A DNA stretch of 64,000 bases from NCBI GenBank assembly GCA_024235095.1, contig JACKNC010000002.1:372001-436000 (forward strand), given 5' to 3'. The notes below the pieces were generated by a model. The model had not been told where the DNA came from, did no database searches, and worked only from the letters and a program-made list of their open reading frames with translations. The DNA is from Gammaproteobacteria bacterium. Its GTDB lineage: Bacteria > Pseudomonadota > Gammaproteobacteria > Competibacterales > Competibacteraceae. Shown here one piece after another: positions 36,513 to 46,190 of this stretch. The stretch's first letter is position 1; every line of letters begins with the position of its first letter. Position numbers and translations under genes: made by a program.

Positions 36513-37745
36513 ATGTCTAAAAAAGAAGATAAGAGTCTGATTGTCGGTCTGGATATCGGCACCTCGAAAGTTGTCGTGATCGTCGGCGAAGTTGATGTGG
36601 ATGGTCGTATCGAGGTCGTCGGCATCGGTAGCCATCCTTCGCGGGGTTTGAAAAAAGGTGTAGTGGTCAACATCGAGTCGACCGTGCAGTCGATCCAGCA
36701 TGCGATTGATGAAGCCGAACAGATGGCGGGGTGCCGCATTCATTCAGCCTATACCGGCATTTCCGGCAGTCATATTCGCGGGCTGAATTCGCATGGCGTC
36801 ACCGCGATCAAGAGTCAGGAAGTCACCCCGGAAGATGTGGAGCGGGTTATTGAAGCGGCGCGGGTGGTGGCGATTCCAGCGGATCAGAAGATTCTGCACA
36901 TCCTGCCGCAAGAATTCATCATCGACAATCAGGAAGGTATCCAGGACCCGGTCGGCATGTCCGGCGTACGGCTGGAGGCACGGGTGCATATTGTCACTGG
37001 AGCGGTCAGCGCCGCTCAGAATATCGTCAAGTGCGTGCAGCGCTGCGGACTGGAGGTGGATGACATCATTCTGCAACAACTCGCTTCCAGCCGGGCAGTG
37101 CTGAATCCGGACGAAAAGGAATTGGGCGTTTGCCTGCTGGATCTAGGCGGCGGCACCAGCGATCTGGCGGTGTTCACTCACGGCGCGATCAGCCATACCT
37201 CGGTCATTCCCATCGCCGGCGATCAGGTGACCAACGATATTGCCGTCGCTTTCCGCACCCCGACCCAGTCGGCGGAGGATATCAAGATCAAGCACGCCTG
37301 TTGCCTTAAGCATTTGACCGGACCCGATGAGCGGATCGATGTGGCTAGCGTTGGCGACCGGGCGGCCCGGTCATTTTCCCGGTACGACCTGGCCGAAGTG
37401 GTTGAACCGCGCTATGCCGAATTTTTCGAGTTTGCCCAGAAGGAGCTGCAGCGCAGCGGTTTTGAAAATTTGATCGCGGCGGGCTTGGTGTTGACCGGCG
37501 GCAGCGCCAAGATGGAAGGTGTGGTGGAATTGGCCGAGGATGTGTTTCACATGCCGGTGCGCTTGGGATTGCCGCATGATGTAACGGGCATGGAGGATCG
37601 GGTGCGGAATCCAGTGTACTCCACCGCGGTAGGGTTATTGCTGTTTGGTAATGAGAACCGGCCACTTAAAGTGGGGCCGGTGTCGAGAGTGGGCCGCAAG
37701 GGTCTGTGGGCGCGGATGAAAAGCTGGTTTCAGGGGAATTTCTAG
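36513..37745 (+). CDS. ftsA: Cell division protein FtsA
   Basis: FtsA is an actin-like ATPase that tethers FtsZ to the membrane. The 410-residue product has LIVGLDIGTSKVVVIVGEV (phosphate 1), CLLDLGGGTSDLAVFTHG (phosphate 2), GLVLTGGSAKMEGVVELAED (adenosine motif) and the C-terminal amphipathic membrane helix GLWARMKSWFQGNF. Length is normal. Confidence 0.97.
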   Translation: MSKKEDKSLIVGLDIGTSKVVVIVGEVDVDGRIEVVGIGSHPSRGLKKGVVVNIESTVQSIQHAIDEAEQMAGCRIHSAYTGISGSHIRGLNSHGVTAIKSQEVTPEDVERVIEAARVVAIPADQKILHILPQEFIIDNQEGIQDPVGMSGVRLEARVHIVTGAVSAAQNIVKCVQRCGLEVDDIILQQLASSRAVLNPDEKELGVCLLDLGGGTSDLAVFTHGAISHTSVIPIAGDQVTNDIAVAFRTPTQSAEDIKIKHACCLKHLTGPDERIDVASVGDRAARSFSRYDLAEVVEPRYAEFFEFAQKELQRSGFENLIAAGLVLTGGSAKMEGVVELAEDVFHMPVRLGLPHDVTGMEDRVRNPVYSTAVGLLLFGNENRPLKVGPVSRVGRKGLWARMKSWFQGNF

Positions 37746-37800
37746 CGGTTGGGTCGACGAACGTTTGGGTTGAGAACCATTGATTGAGGAGAGTACGGTT

Positions 37801-38982
37801 ATGTTTGAGCTGGTGGATAGTAAATCGCAGAATGAGGTTATCAAAGTGATTGGCGTGGGCGGCGGCGGCAGCAATGCCGTGCAGCATATGCTGGGCGCTA
37901 ACATTGAAGGCGTGGAGTTTATCTGCGCCAATACCGATGCACAGGCGCTGAAGACCTCGTCGGTGCCAGTAACTTTACAAATTGGCGGAAATATCACCAA
38001 GGGACTGGGCGCCGGGGCTAATCCAGAGGTCGGTCGGCAGTCGGCCCAGGAAGATAGCGAACGCATCCGGGAGATCCTGCAAGGCGCCGACATGGTGTTT
38101 ATTACCGCGGGCATGGGCGGCGGCACTGGAACAGGCGCGGCGCCGGTCGTGGCGGAGCTGGCCCGGGAAATGGGCATTCTGACCGTGGCGGTGGTGACCA
38201 AACCGTTTCCGTTCGAGGGCAAGAAACGCATGGAAGTCGCGGTGCGCGGCATTGCCGAACTGAGCAAGGCGGTCGATTCCCTAATTATCATTCCTAATGA
38301 GAAATTGCTGACGGTGCTGGGCAAAGCCGCCAGTCTGCTGGATGCTTTCAAGGCCGCCAATGACGTGCTGTTGGGCGCGGTGCAGGGCATTGCCGAACTG
38401 ATTACCAAGCCGGGCCTAATCAATGTGGACTTTGCCGACGTGCGCACGGTGATGTCGGAAATGGGCATGGCGATGATGGGCACTGGTCGGGCTGTCGGCG
38501 ATGGCCGCGCCCGCGAAGCAGCGGAATCGGCCATTAACAGTCCATTACTGGAAAATGTGAATCTGGCGGGCGCGAAGGGATTACTGGTCAGCATCACCGG
38601 CGGCATGGATATGACCATTGGCGAGTTTGATGAGGTGGGGAACACGATCAAGGAACTGGCCTCTGATGACGCCAATGTAGTGGTCGGCACGACGATTGAT
38701 CACGAGATGCAAAACGAGTTGCGCGTAACCATTGTCGCAACCGGCATTGGTCAGGGTGCTCCGGCGGCTAAAACGGCGACGGGGCGTGAGCGGGAATCGA
38801 GAATTCCCCACATTAATCTGGTTCGCGATCCGGATTCGTATCCACCGCGTGAGTCGGCGCGGTCGCCGTCAACGCTGCCTCGGGCCGTTGGAGATGGGTT
38901 GAGTCCGCAACGCAATACTACTGGTGAAGCTGATCTGGAATATCTGGATATTCCAGCGTTCCTGCGCCGTCAAGCTGAATAG
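37801..38982 (+). CDS. ftsZ: Cell division GTPase FtsZ
   Basis: FtsZ is the tubulin homologue that forms the Z-ring. The 393-residue product has IKVIGVGGGGSNAVQHML, the tubulin signature GGGTGTG at residues 106-112, the T7 loop region VDFADVRTVMSEMGMA, a variable linker (about 320-372) and the C-terminal peptide LDIPAFLRRQ that binds FtsA, ZipA and ZapD-type partners. The ATG at 37801 is preferred to one at 37780 because GAGGAGAG precedes it and the protein then begins MFELVD, as in relatives. Confidence 0.97.
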   Translation: MFELVDSKSQNEVIKVIGVGGGGSNAVQHMLGANIEGVEFICANTDAQALKTSSVPVTLQIGGNITKGLGAGANPEVGRQSAQEDSERIREILQGADMVFITAGMGGGTGTGAAPVVAELAREMGILTVAVVTKPFPFEGKKRMEVAVRGIAELSKAVDSLIIIPNEKLLTVLGKAASLLDAFKAANDVLLGAVQGIAELITKPGLINVDFADVRTVMSEMGMAMMGTGRAVGDGRAREAAESAINSPLLENVNLAGAKGLLVSITGGMDMTIGEFDEVGNTIKELASDDANVVVGTTIDHEMQNELRVTIVATGIGQGAPAAKTATGRERESRIPHINLVRDPDSYPPRESARSPSTLPRAVGDGLSPQRNTTGEADLEYLDIPAFLRRQAE

Positions 38983-39114
38983 TTTGGTGTCCCTTGTCCC
39001 CCGTTATTGTTCGGCCATGGTCGTGTAAATCGTGCGATCATGACCGGATAACGACTTGAAGCATAGAATTTTCGCAAGTTAACAACAAATGCCGTTGCGA
39101 AAGAGAAACAAAAG

Positions 39115-39144
39115 TTGCCGTCTCGCCACGTAATGTGGTAGATT
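39115..39144 (+). promoter_or_regulatory. Possible promoter for lpxC
   Basis: In the 301-bp ftsZ-lpxC spacer, TTGCCG (39115-39120) and TAGATT (39139-39144) are separated by 18 bp, about 140 bp before the lpxC ATG. Both boxes have mismatches. The spacer shows no open reading frame and no clear terminator. The rest of it (38983-39114 and 39145-39283) holds nothing else I can support; a GGGGGA near 39273 serves as the lpxC ribosome-binding site. Confidence 0.35.
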
Positions 39145-39283
39145 CGTTGCAGTGCATGAAGGTACGGTGACAGCGAACTGGCGTTACTAACCGCCCGGGT
39201 TCATTGAGCAAAGACCATCGATATCCGGGACGATCATTTACGGCATCATGCTTCAGATCAATTGACGTGTTGGGGGACCTAAG

Positions 39284-40198
39284 ATGATTAGGCAGAGAAC
39301 CTTGAAAAACGCCATTCGGGCGACCGGGGTCGGATTACATACCGGCGAAAAAGTCTACTTGACCTTGCGGCCAGCAGCACCCGACGCTGGTATTGTATTC
39401 CGGCGCACCGATCTGCCTGAACCGGTAGAAATCAAGGCCTGTCCGCAGAATGTTGGAGATACGCAGCTTTCCACATCACTGATCAAGGGAAAAGCCCGCA
39501 TTTCTACGGTCGAGCATCTGCTGTCAGCTTTTGCAGGATTGGGCATCGATAATGCTTACGTTGATGTGAGCGCCGCCGAGGTGCCGATCATGGATGGCAG
39601 CGCTGGGCCGTTCGTCTTTTTGATTCAGTCCGCCGGTATTCAGGAACAGAACGCGCCCAAGCGGTTTATCCGCATCAAGCGGTCTGTCCTGGTTGATGAC
39701 GGCGACAAACAGGCGCGGTTTGATCCCTTCGATGGCTTCAAGGTCGAGTTTACCATTGCCTTTGATCACCCGCTGTTCCGAGGGCGCAATCAAAACGCCG
39801 TGGTGGATTTTTCAACGACGTCGTTCGTCAAGGAAGTCAGTCGGGCGCGTACTTTCGGGTTCATGCGCGATATCGAGTACCTGCGCGAGCAGCGGCTGGC
39901 GCTGGGCGGCACCCTGGACAACGCCATCGTGGTGGATGATTACCGGATCCTCAATGAGGATGGGCTGCGCTACGAGGACGAATTCGTTAAGCATAAGATT
40001 CTGGATGCGATTGGCGATTTGTATTTGCTGGGCTGCAGTCTGATTGGCGCATTCACGGGCTACAAATCCGGTCATGCGTTAAATAACCGGTTGCTGCGCA
40101 CCTTGCTGGCTGATCGCGCCGCCTGGGAAGAAGTGACGTTCAGTGACGAACGGCAGGCGCCGATTTCCTACCTTCAACCGGCCCAGGCGACGCGCTGA
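39284..40198 (+). CDS. lpxC: UDP-3-O-acyl-N-acetylglucosamine deacetylase
   Basis: LpxC is the zinc enzyme of the committed step of lipid A synthesis. The 304-residue product has STVEHLLSAFAGLGIDNAYV (zinc His), PIMDGSAGPFVFLI, and KHKILDAIGDLYLLGCSLIG with the second zinc His and Asp. It starts MIRQRTLKNAIRATGVGLHT, as in E. coli. It confirms a Gram-negative LPS-bearing envelope. A strong terminator follows. Confidence 0.97.
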   Translation: MIRQRTLKNAIRATGVGLHTGEKVYLTLRPAAPDAGIVFRRTDLPEPVEIKACPQNVGDTQLSTSLIKGKARISTVEHLLSAFAGLGIDNAYVDVSAAEVPIMDGSAGPFVFLIQSAGIQEQNAPKRFIRIKRSVLVDDGDKQARFDPFDGFKVEFTIAFDHPLFRGRNQNAVVDFSTTSFVKEVSRARTFGFMRDIEYLREQRLALGGTLDNAIVVDDYRILNEDGLRYEDEFVKHKILDAIGDLYLLGCSLIGAFTGYKSGHALNNRLLRTLLADRAAWEEVTFSDERQAPISYLQPAQATR

Positions 40199-40237
40199 AC
40201 ACGGCTGGCTAGTGTCTTTAACTTCCCCCCATTTTTT

Positions 40238-40283
40238 AACGGCTTTCCGGGAACCAATCCCGGAAAGCCGTTTGTCTTTTTAT
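40238..40283 (+). terminator. Intrinsic terminator after lpxC
   Basis: The perfect 15-bp arms AACGGCTTTCCGGGA and TCCCGGAAAGCCGTT enclose the loop ACCAA and are followed by TGTCTTTTTAT. It lies about 40 bp after the lpxC stop and separates the dcw-lpxC transcript from secA. Confidence 0.95.
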
Positions 40284-40404
40284 GCGCATTTCAGCCAAAA
40301 ACCCGCTATTGGGGTATCATTGCTCCCTGCCTGACCCGTGATCTTTCGTAGCATGTCAATTGTCGCCCCCGCCACGCTGAACCCCCTCTTTGCGAGAGTC
40401 TTTG

Positions 40405-43125
40405 ATGAATATTTTGAAAACCCTGTTTGGTAGCCGCAATGACCGCGTACTCCGTCGGATGCGTAAGGTCGTTACGACCATCAACGCCCTGGAATCGGGC
40501 ATTGCCGCCCTGAGCGACGCTGATTTGCGCGCCAAGACCGACGAATTCAAGAACCGTTACACCAAAGGCGAAACCCTCGATGCTCTCTTGCCCGAGGCCT
40601 TCGCCGTAATACGTGAAGCCAGCAAGCGCACTCTGGAAATGCGCCATTTCGACGTGCAGTTAATCGGCGGTATGGTGCTGCACGAAGGCAAGATCGCCGA
40701 AATGCGCACCGGCGAAGGTAAAACCCTGGTGGCGACTCTGGCGGTTTACCTCAATGCGCTAACGGGCAAAGGCGTTCATGTCATCACGGTCAACGACTAC
40801 CTGGCTCGCCGCGATGCGGACTGGATGGGCCAGATCTATCGTTTTCTGGGCATGACCGTCGGCGTGGTGATCGCTGGCATGAGTCCCGAGGAAAAACGCG
40901 CTGCTTATGGTTCCGATATCACCTACGGCACCAACAATGAATACGGCTTCGACTACCTGCGCGACAACATGGCCTTCAGTCTGGAGCAAAAGGTGCAACG
41001 GGAACTGCACTACGCGCTGGTGGATGAAGTGGACTCGATCCTGATTGACGAAGCGCGCACTCCACTGATTATTTCCGGTCCGGCGGAGGAAAGCTCTGAA
41101 ATGTACCGGCGGATCGATGCGCTGATCCCGGCGCTGACTCGCCAGAAAGAGGAAGAGGGACCGGGCGACTACTCGGTGGATGAGAAAGTCAAGCAGGTCT
41201 ACCTCACTGAGGACGGCCACCAGAAAGTCGAGGAGTTACTGCTGGAAGCCGGCTTACTCCGTGAAGGCGAAAGCCTGTATGACGCCGCTCATCTTGGCGT
41301 CTTTCATCACCTGAACGCCTGCCTGCGCGCTCATTCCCTGTTCCACCGTGATGTGGAATACATCGTGCGCAACGGCGAAGTGATCATCGTTGATGAATTT
41401 ACCGGGCGCACCATGCCAGGCCGGCGCTGGTCAGACGGTTTGCATCAGGCCATCGAAGCTAAAGAGGGCGTGCCGATTCAGGCGGAAAACCAGACCCTGG
41501 CCTCGATCACCTTCCAGAACTACTTCCGCCTGTACGGCAAACTGGCGGGTATGACCGGCACCGCTGATACGGAAGCTTTTGAATTCCAGCAAATCTACAA
41601 CCTGGAGGTCATCGTTGTACCCACGCATCTACCGATGATCCGTAAAGATATGGGCGATCTAGTGTTTCTCACCCAGGAGGAGAAGTACCAGGCGGTGCTG
41701 GAAGATATCCGCGATTGCCAAAAGCGCGGTCAACCGACCCTAGTGGGAACCACCTCGATCGAGGTGTCTGAACTGCTTGCCAAGATGCTGGATAAAGCGA
41801 ATGTTCCTCACCAGGTACTGAACGCCAAGCAACACGAACGGGAAGCTGAAATTATTGTGCAAGCCGGTCGGCCCGGCGCTGTTACGATTGCCACCAACAT
41901 GGCGGGTCGCGGTACTGACATCGTCTTGGGCGGTAACCTGCAAGCTGAACTGAAGGCGCTGGGACTGGACGCGAATCAATCAGCCCACGACGACGTTCGC
42001 CAAGCCTGGCAGCAGCGCCATGAACAAGTGGTGGCCGCTGGCGGTCTCCATGTTATCGGCACCGAACGTCATGAATCGCGGCGCATTGATAACCAGTTGC
42101 GCGGGCGTTCCGGTCGCCAGGGCGATCCAGGATCGAGCCGCTTCTACCTGTCGCTGGAAGACAATCTGCTGCGCATCTTCGCGTCTGACCGGGTCGCCGG
42201 GTTGATGCAAAAGCTGGGCATGGAGAAGAATGAGGCCATTGAACATCCCTGGGTGACCAAGGCGATTGAAAACGCCCAGCGCAAGGTCGAGGCGCACAAC
42301 TTCGATATCCGCAAGAACCTGCTGGAATTCGATGACGTGGCCAATGACCAGCGCAAGGTCATGTACCGCTGGCGCAACGAATTAATGGAAGCGGAAGACA
42401 TCTCGGCAACTTTGCAAGAGATGCGCGCCGATGTGCTTAAACAGACGATTGATCACTATGTCCCACCACAGAGTCTGGAGGAGCAGTGGAATATCCAGGG
42501 TCTGGAAGAAGCGCTGGCCAGGGACTTTGATTTGCAGTTGCCTCTCCGCGCCTGGCTGGATGCGGATCATGATCTGCATGAGGAACCCCTTCGAGAACGC
42601 ATTCACGCCGAACTGGAACAAGCATATACTGCGAAGGAAGCGCAGGTCGGCGGAGCCTGGATGCGGCAATTTGAGAAGGCCGTGTTGTTGCAAGTGCTGG
42701 ATAGCCATTGGCGCGAGCATTTAGCGGCGATGGACTATTTGCGCCAAGGCATTCACCTGCGCGGCTATGCCCAGAAGAATCCCAAGCAGGAGTATAAGCG
42801 CGAATCCTTCGAGATGTTCCAGGCGTTGGTGCAGCGTATTCACCAGGAAGCGGTCAGCTTCCTGGTGCGGGCGCAATTCCAGGCCGAACCGGAACCGATT
42901 CCCGAACCGCGCCGAACCGCGCCAGGCGCCATGCATTTTGTTCATGCGGAGGCTTCAGCCCTGGCGGAAGGCGACGAAGACGATTCCGGCATTGAAATCC
43001 ACCAGCAAACGGAGGAGGCCGCGCATACTCCATTTGTTCGCGATGGTCGCAAGATCGGACGCAACGAACCCTGTCCTTGTGGTTCGGGCAAGAAGTACAA
43101 GCATTGCCACGGACAGTTAGACTAA
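40405..43125 (+). CDS. secA: Preprotein translocase ATPase SecA
   Basis: SecA drives export through SecYEG. From the ATG at 40405 (MNILKTLFGSRNDR, after GCGAGAG) the product has 906 residues. Walker A is RTGEGKT at 101-107, the DEAD-like Walker B is DEVDSILIDEARTP, the second helicase domain has NMAGRGTDIVLGG, and the C-terminus has the zinc/SecB-binding motif CPCGSGKKYKHC. An upstream in-frame ATG at 40390 would add five residues. No secM gene precedes it; the leader instead carries the lpxC terminator. Confidence 0.97.
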   Translation: MNILKTLFGSRNDRVLRRMRKVVTTINALESGIAALSDADLRAKTDEFKNRYTKGETLDALLPEAFAVIREASKRTLEMRHFDVQLIGGMVLHEGKIAEMRTGEGKTLVATLAVYLNALTGKGVHVITVNDYLARRDADWMGQIYRFLGMTVGVVIAGMSPEEKRAAYGSDITYGTNNEYGFDYLRDNMAFSLEQKVQRELHYALVDEVDSILIDEARTPLIISGPAEESSEMYRRIDALIPALTRQKEEEGPGDYSVDEKVKQVYLTEDGHQKVEELLLEAGLLREGESLYDAAHLGVFHHLNACLRAHSLFHRDVEYIVRNGEVIIVDEFTGRTMPGRRWSDGLHQAIEAKEGVPIQAENQTLASITFQNYFRLYGKLAGMTGTADTEAFEFQQIYNLEVIVVPTHLPMIRKDMGDLVFLTQEEKYQAVLEDIRDCQKRGQPTLVGTTSIEVSELLAKMLDKANVPHQVLNAKQHEREAEIIVQAGRPGAVTIATNMAGRGTDIVLGGNLQAELKALGLDANQSAHDDVRQAWQQRHEQVVAAGGLHVIGTERHESRRIDNQLRGRSGRQGDPGSSRFYLSLEDNLLRIFASDRVAGLMQKLGMEKNEAIEHPWVTKAIENAQRKVEAHNFDIRKNLLEFDDVANDQRKVMYRWRNELMEAEDISATLQEMRADVLKQTIDHYVPPQSLEEQWNIQGLEEALARDFDLQLPLRAWLDADHDLHEEPLRERIHAELEQAYTAKEAQVGGAWMRQFEKAVLLQVLDSHWREHLAAMDYLRQGIHLRGYAQKNPKQEYKRESFEMFQALVQRIHQEAVSFLVRAQFQAEPEPIPEPRRTAPGAMHFVHAEASALAEGDEDDSGIEIHQQTEEAAHTPFVRDGRKIGRNEPCPCGSGKKYKHCHGQLD

Positions 43126-43152
43126 TTGCGCCCCTCTTTGCCGGGAGAGTTT

Positions 43153-44343
43153 ATGGAACCTTTATCGGTTGCTGGCATTCGGCTGGGCACAGCTTGCGCT
43201 GGCATTAAATATCCTGATCGGGGCGACCTGGTGATCATTGAGGCCGCTGCTGAAACCCAAGCCGCTGCTGTATTTACGCAAAACGCCTTTTGCGCCGCCC
43301 CGGTTACCACTGCACGGGCGCATTTGCATCAGGCTGCGCCGCGTTACCTGGTCATTAACACCGGCAACGCCAATGCGGGTACTGGCGTTAAGGGCGTAGC
43401 CGACGCTGCAACGACCTGCCAGGCGTTGGCTGAACATGCGGGTTGCCGGGCTGAAGAAGTCCTGCCCTTCTCCACTGGAGTGATCGGCGAACCTTTGCCA
43501 TTGGAACGATTGGTTGCAGGGTTGCCAGCGGCGCTAGCGGCGCTGCGACCGGATGGCTGGACAGAAGCAGCGCAGGGCATCATGACCACCGATACCCGGC
43601 CCAAGTGGGCGTCACGGCGGATAAATTTTGGCGAACATGACGTAACGGTGACCGGCATCGCCAAGGGCGCTGGCATGATCTGCCCGAACATGGCCACCAT
43701 GCTGGCCTTCGTCGCCACAGACGCCGTTGCCGATCAGGCATTGCTCCAGCAGACGCTGAATGAGGCGGTCGCTAATTCCTTCAACGCGATCACCGTGGAT
43801 GGCGACACCTCGACCAATGACGCTTTGGTGCTGCTGGCGACCGGCCAATCCGGGGTGAACATCCCCCTGGAAGGCGAGGACCGCGACCTTTTTGCCCGCA
43901 CCGTGCGTGAAGTGTGTATTGAATTGGCTCAAGCGATTATCCGTGATGGTGAGGGCGCAACCAAGTTCATCGCCATTCAGGTTGAAGAGGGACGGGATGT
44001 CGCTGAATGTCGGCAGGTGGCTTACACCATCGCCCATTCGCCGCTGGTTAAAACCGCTTTTTTCGCCTCCGATCCCAACTGGGGACGAATCCTGGCGGCG
44101 GTAGGCCGCGCCGGGCTGGCCGATCTCGATCTGGAGCAGGTGACCATCTATCTGGACGAGGTCTGCATCGTTCGTGCTGGTGAACGAGCCGTCGATTACA
44201 CTGAGGCGCGTGGACAAGAAGTCATGGCGCGCTCCGACATCGCTATTCGGATTGAGCTTGGGCGTGGGATGGAAACAGCGCGGATTTGGACGACCGACCT
44301 GTCTTACGATTATGTGCGCATTAATGCCGAGTATCGGACGTGA
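43153..44343 (+). CDS. argJ: Bifunctional ornithine acetyltransferase / N-acetylglutamate synthase
   Basis: ArgJ recycles the acetyl group in arginine synthesis: it moves acetyl from N-acetylornithine to glutamate. The 396-residue product shows the self-cleavage site in KGAGMICPNMATMLAFVATD, where the chain is cut before the Thr of MATML, which becomes the N-terminal nucleophile of the beta subunit. TGNANAGTG and NSFNAITVDGDTSTND are also conserved. The start is set at the ATG at 43153, preceded by GGGAGAG; an in-frame TTG at 43126 is less likely. The bifunctional activity is assumed from the family. It overlaps the Nudix gene by 4 bp. Confidence 0.95.
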   Translation: MEPLSVAGIRLGTACAGIKYPDRGDLVIIEAAAETQAAAVFTQNAFCAAPVTTARAHLHQAAPRYLVINTGNANAGTGVKGVADAATTCQALAEHAGCRAEEVLPFSTGVIGEPLPLERLVAGLPAALAALRPDGWTEAAQGIMTTDTRPKWASRRINFGEHDVTVTGIAKGAGMICPNMATMLAFVATDAVADQALLQQTLNEAVANSFNAITVDGDTSTNDALVLLATGQSGVNIPLEGEDRDLFARTVREVCIELAQAIIRDGEGATKFIAIQVEEGRDVAECRQVAYTIAHSPLVKTAFFASDPNWGRILAAVGRAGLADLDLEQVTIYLDEVCIVRAGERAVDYTEARGQEVMARSDIAIRIELGRGMETARIWTTDLSYDYVRINAEYRT

Positions 44344-44726
44344 AGGCGGTTCATGTCGCGGTGGGAATTCTCATCAATGCCGCCGGCGCAGTGCTAATTA
44401 CCCGCCGACCGGAACACGTCCATCAAGGTGGATTATGGGAATTCCCTGGCGGCAAGGTGGAGGAAGGCGAACCGGTCGCCGCGGCGCTGAGCCGGGAATT
44501 GCATGAAGAACTTGGCGTCACGGTGGAATCCGCTGAACCCTGGCTGCACGTGCGGCATGATTATTCCGACAAGCGTGTATTCCTGGATGTGTGGCGGGTC
44601 ATGACCTGGCGGGATGAGCCGCAGAGCCGCGAAGGTCAGCCGTTGCTCTGGGCGTCGCTGATGGAACTGGAAAAGTTTGCGTTTCCTGCCGCCGATGAAC
44701 CGATTATTGCGGCGCTTAAAACTTAA
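44340..44726 (+). CDS. mutT: Nudix hydrolase, MutT-like (8-oxo-dGTP diphosphatase)
   Basis: It probably removes 8-oxo-dGTP from the nucleotide pool. The 128-residue product starts with GTG within the argJ stop and has QGGLWEFPGGKVEEGEPVAA followed by LSRELHEELGV, a complete Nudix box (GX5EX7REUXEEXGU). Length and the secA-argJ-mutT order match other gammaproteobacteria. Unlike many relatives it lacks the C-terminal thiamine-phosphate synthase-like domain. The gene is convergent with zapD. Confidence 0.88.
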   Translation: MKAVHVAVGILINAAGAVLITRRPEHVHQGGLWEFPGGKVEEGEPVAAALSRELHEELGVTVESAEPWLHVRHDYSDKRVFLDVWRVMTWRDEPQSREGQPLLWASLMELEKFAFPAADEPIIAALKT

Positions 44727-44738
44727 AACTTGATGCTT
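44718..44738 (+). repeat. Heptamer-phased spacer repeat (copy 2)
   Basis: The sequence reads TTAAAAC, TTAAAAC, TTGATGC in seven-base phase and ends in TTTC. It overlaps the stop codon of the Nudix gene and fills the 18-bp gap before zapD. It matches the mraY-murD spacer copy with only a few differences. Confidence 0.5.
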
Positions 44739-44744
44739 TCACCT

Positions 44745-45515
44745 TCAAATCACGCAGCAGGCCAGGTCAAACGCGACGTTGTCTGAGCAGGAAGCGGCCC
44801 GGTGGTGAGGATCAGGCTGTTTCAGAAAATGGATGGTGAAACGATGGCGGCCCCCGCTGATTTCGGGAAAAAGGGGATCGCCACAGGGCAACCAGACCCG
44901 GATTAATTGATTCGGCGCATTCGCGTCCAACCCGCGTTGAAAAAAACCCCGGATGGCAGTTTCCGGATGGGGCGTTGCGCTGTCGCGAATCAGCCGCAAA
45001 ACCAGGGACACCGCATTTCGCATGGGCGTAAACGGCGCCAACCATTCCTGCAAGTCATGATGCCGTATCTCCGGTTCCTGCTGCAGCCAGCGATGGAGCG
45101 CAGGCAGGTCAAAGCGGCAGGTGCCGCCGGGAATTTGAATCCGGTTCTGAATGGCGCCGAGAAATTCGTTTTGCCGTACAGTATCCAGCGCCAAGTTGTT
45201 CGGACGATGGATCTGGCTGATGACTTCACTGATTTCCGTCAATACTGAAGATAGAGTCATCGCATCGATGCCCGGGGTCTGGCGTAATCGCCCAAGTGCG
45301 ACCGCGTGTCGCTCCAACTCCTTGAGCAATTCCTTCTTGAATTCATTGCGCCCGGTCACAGCAAGAATGTCGAATAAACCATGCAATGCCGCGCGACTGT
45401 CCCAAGTCGATGGACCCGTTAGCGTATGATTGATTTTCTGGAACAGAAATTCCAATCGCAACAGGGCGCGGGCGCGCTCATTGAGTGGCTGTTCGTAGCA
45501 GATAGACTGGGACAC
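44745..45515 (-). CDS. zapD: FtsZ-associated protein ZapD
   Basis: ZapD (YacF) bundles FtsZ filaments through the FtsZ C-terminal peptide. The 256-residue product starts MSQSICYEQPLNERARALLR and has LEFLFQKINHTL, FDILAVTGRNEFKKELLKEL and GGRHRFTIHFL, matching the family along its length. It follows coaE by 67 bp on the same strand. yacG, which often lies beside zapD, is absent here. Partner FtsZ in this window has the canonical C-terminal peptide. Confidence 0.95.
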   Translation of the reverse strand: MSQSICYEQPLNERARALLRLEFLFQKINHTLTGPSTWDSRAALHGLFDILAVTGRNEFKKELLKELERHAVALGRLRQTPGIDAMTLSSVLTEISEVISQIHRPNNLALDTVRQNEFLGAIQNRIQIPGGTCRFDLPALHRWLQQEPEIRHHDLQEWLAPFTPMRNAVSLVLRLIRDSATPHPETAIRGFFQRGLDANAPNQLIRVWLPCGDPLFPEISGGRHRFTIHFLKQPDPHHRAASCSDNVAFDLACCVI

Positions 45516-45582
45516 GGGAAACCCTCGTAGGAACGATGATCGGTCACCGCCGACCGCACGTCATCATGCCAGCGGGTAAGGT

Positions 45583-46188
45583 TTACAAAGATTGCGTAGC
45601 GGCCAAGCATAGATAATGCTGATGGAGTTCGGCGATCGGTAATTCCAGTTTTGCCAGGTCCCCAGAATTTTCCAGTACGTCGTCGGCCAGCGCCAGCCGT
45701 TGGTCGCGGCGAGCTTGTGCGGCCAAAATGCGTCGCGCCTGAGCTTCTTCAACTTGATCACGGGTCATTACCCGACGGATTTGTTCCGCCTCGGGCGCAT
45801 CGACCACCAACACCCGATCGACCAGGTCCGTCATTCCAGTCTCCGCTAACAAAGGGATGACCAGCAGGCAGTAGGGCGTAGACAGCGCCGCAATTCTGTG
45901 CCTGGCGACGGCCCGGATGCGGGGGTGCAGGATTTCTTCCAGTTTGCGTCGCCCGGCGTCATCCACGAACACTCTTTCACGCAAGCGACCGCGATCCAGG
46001 CGACCCTGATCATCCAGGCAATCCGCCCCGAATTCAGCGGCAATTTCCGCGAGCGCGGGCTGTCCAGGTTCGACCAGTTCGCGAGCGATCAGATCGGTAT
46101 CAATGATTGGAATGCCAAATAGGGCAAACCGGTCGCTGACCGCGGTCTTGCCGCTGCCGATGCCGCCGGTTAAGCCAACCACCAACAC
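45583..46188 (-). CDS. coaE: Dephospho-CoA kinase
   Basis: CoaE catalyses the last step of coenzyme A synthesis. The start is taken as the GTG at 46188, two bases after the pilD stop and preceded by GGGAGGC, giving MLVVGLTGGIGSGKTAVSDR and 201 residues, the usual length. Walker A is GGIGSGKT. Further landmarks are IIDTDLIARELVEPGQPAL and VLVVDAPEAEQIRRVMTRD. A longer open frame upstream overlaps pilD and is not conserved. The pilBCD-coaE-zapD order is typical of gammaproteobacteria. Confidence 0.94.
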   Translation of the reverse strand: MLVVGLTGGIGSGKTAVSDRFALFGIPIIDTDLIARELVEPGQPALAEIAAEFGADCLDDQGRLDRGRLRERVFVDDAGRRKLEEILHPRIRAVARHRIAALSTPYCLLVIPLLAETGMTDLVDRVLVVDAPEAEQIRRVMTRDQVEEAQARRILAAQARRDQRLALADDVLENSGDLAKLELPIAELHQHYLCLAATQSL

Positions 46189-46190
46189 CC

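Noticed and set aside
40199..40404. secM-like arrest peptide before secA
   Set aside because: The spacer holds a terminator and no frame with a signal peptide or arrest motif.
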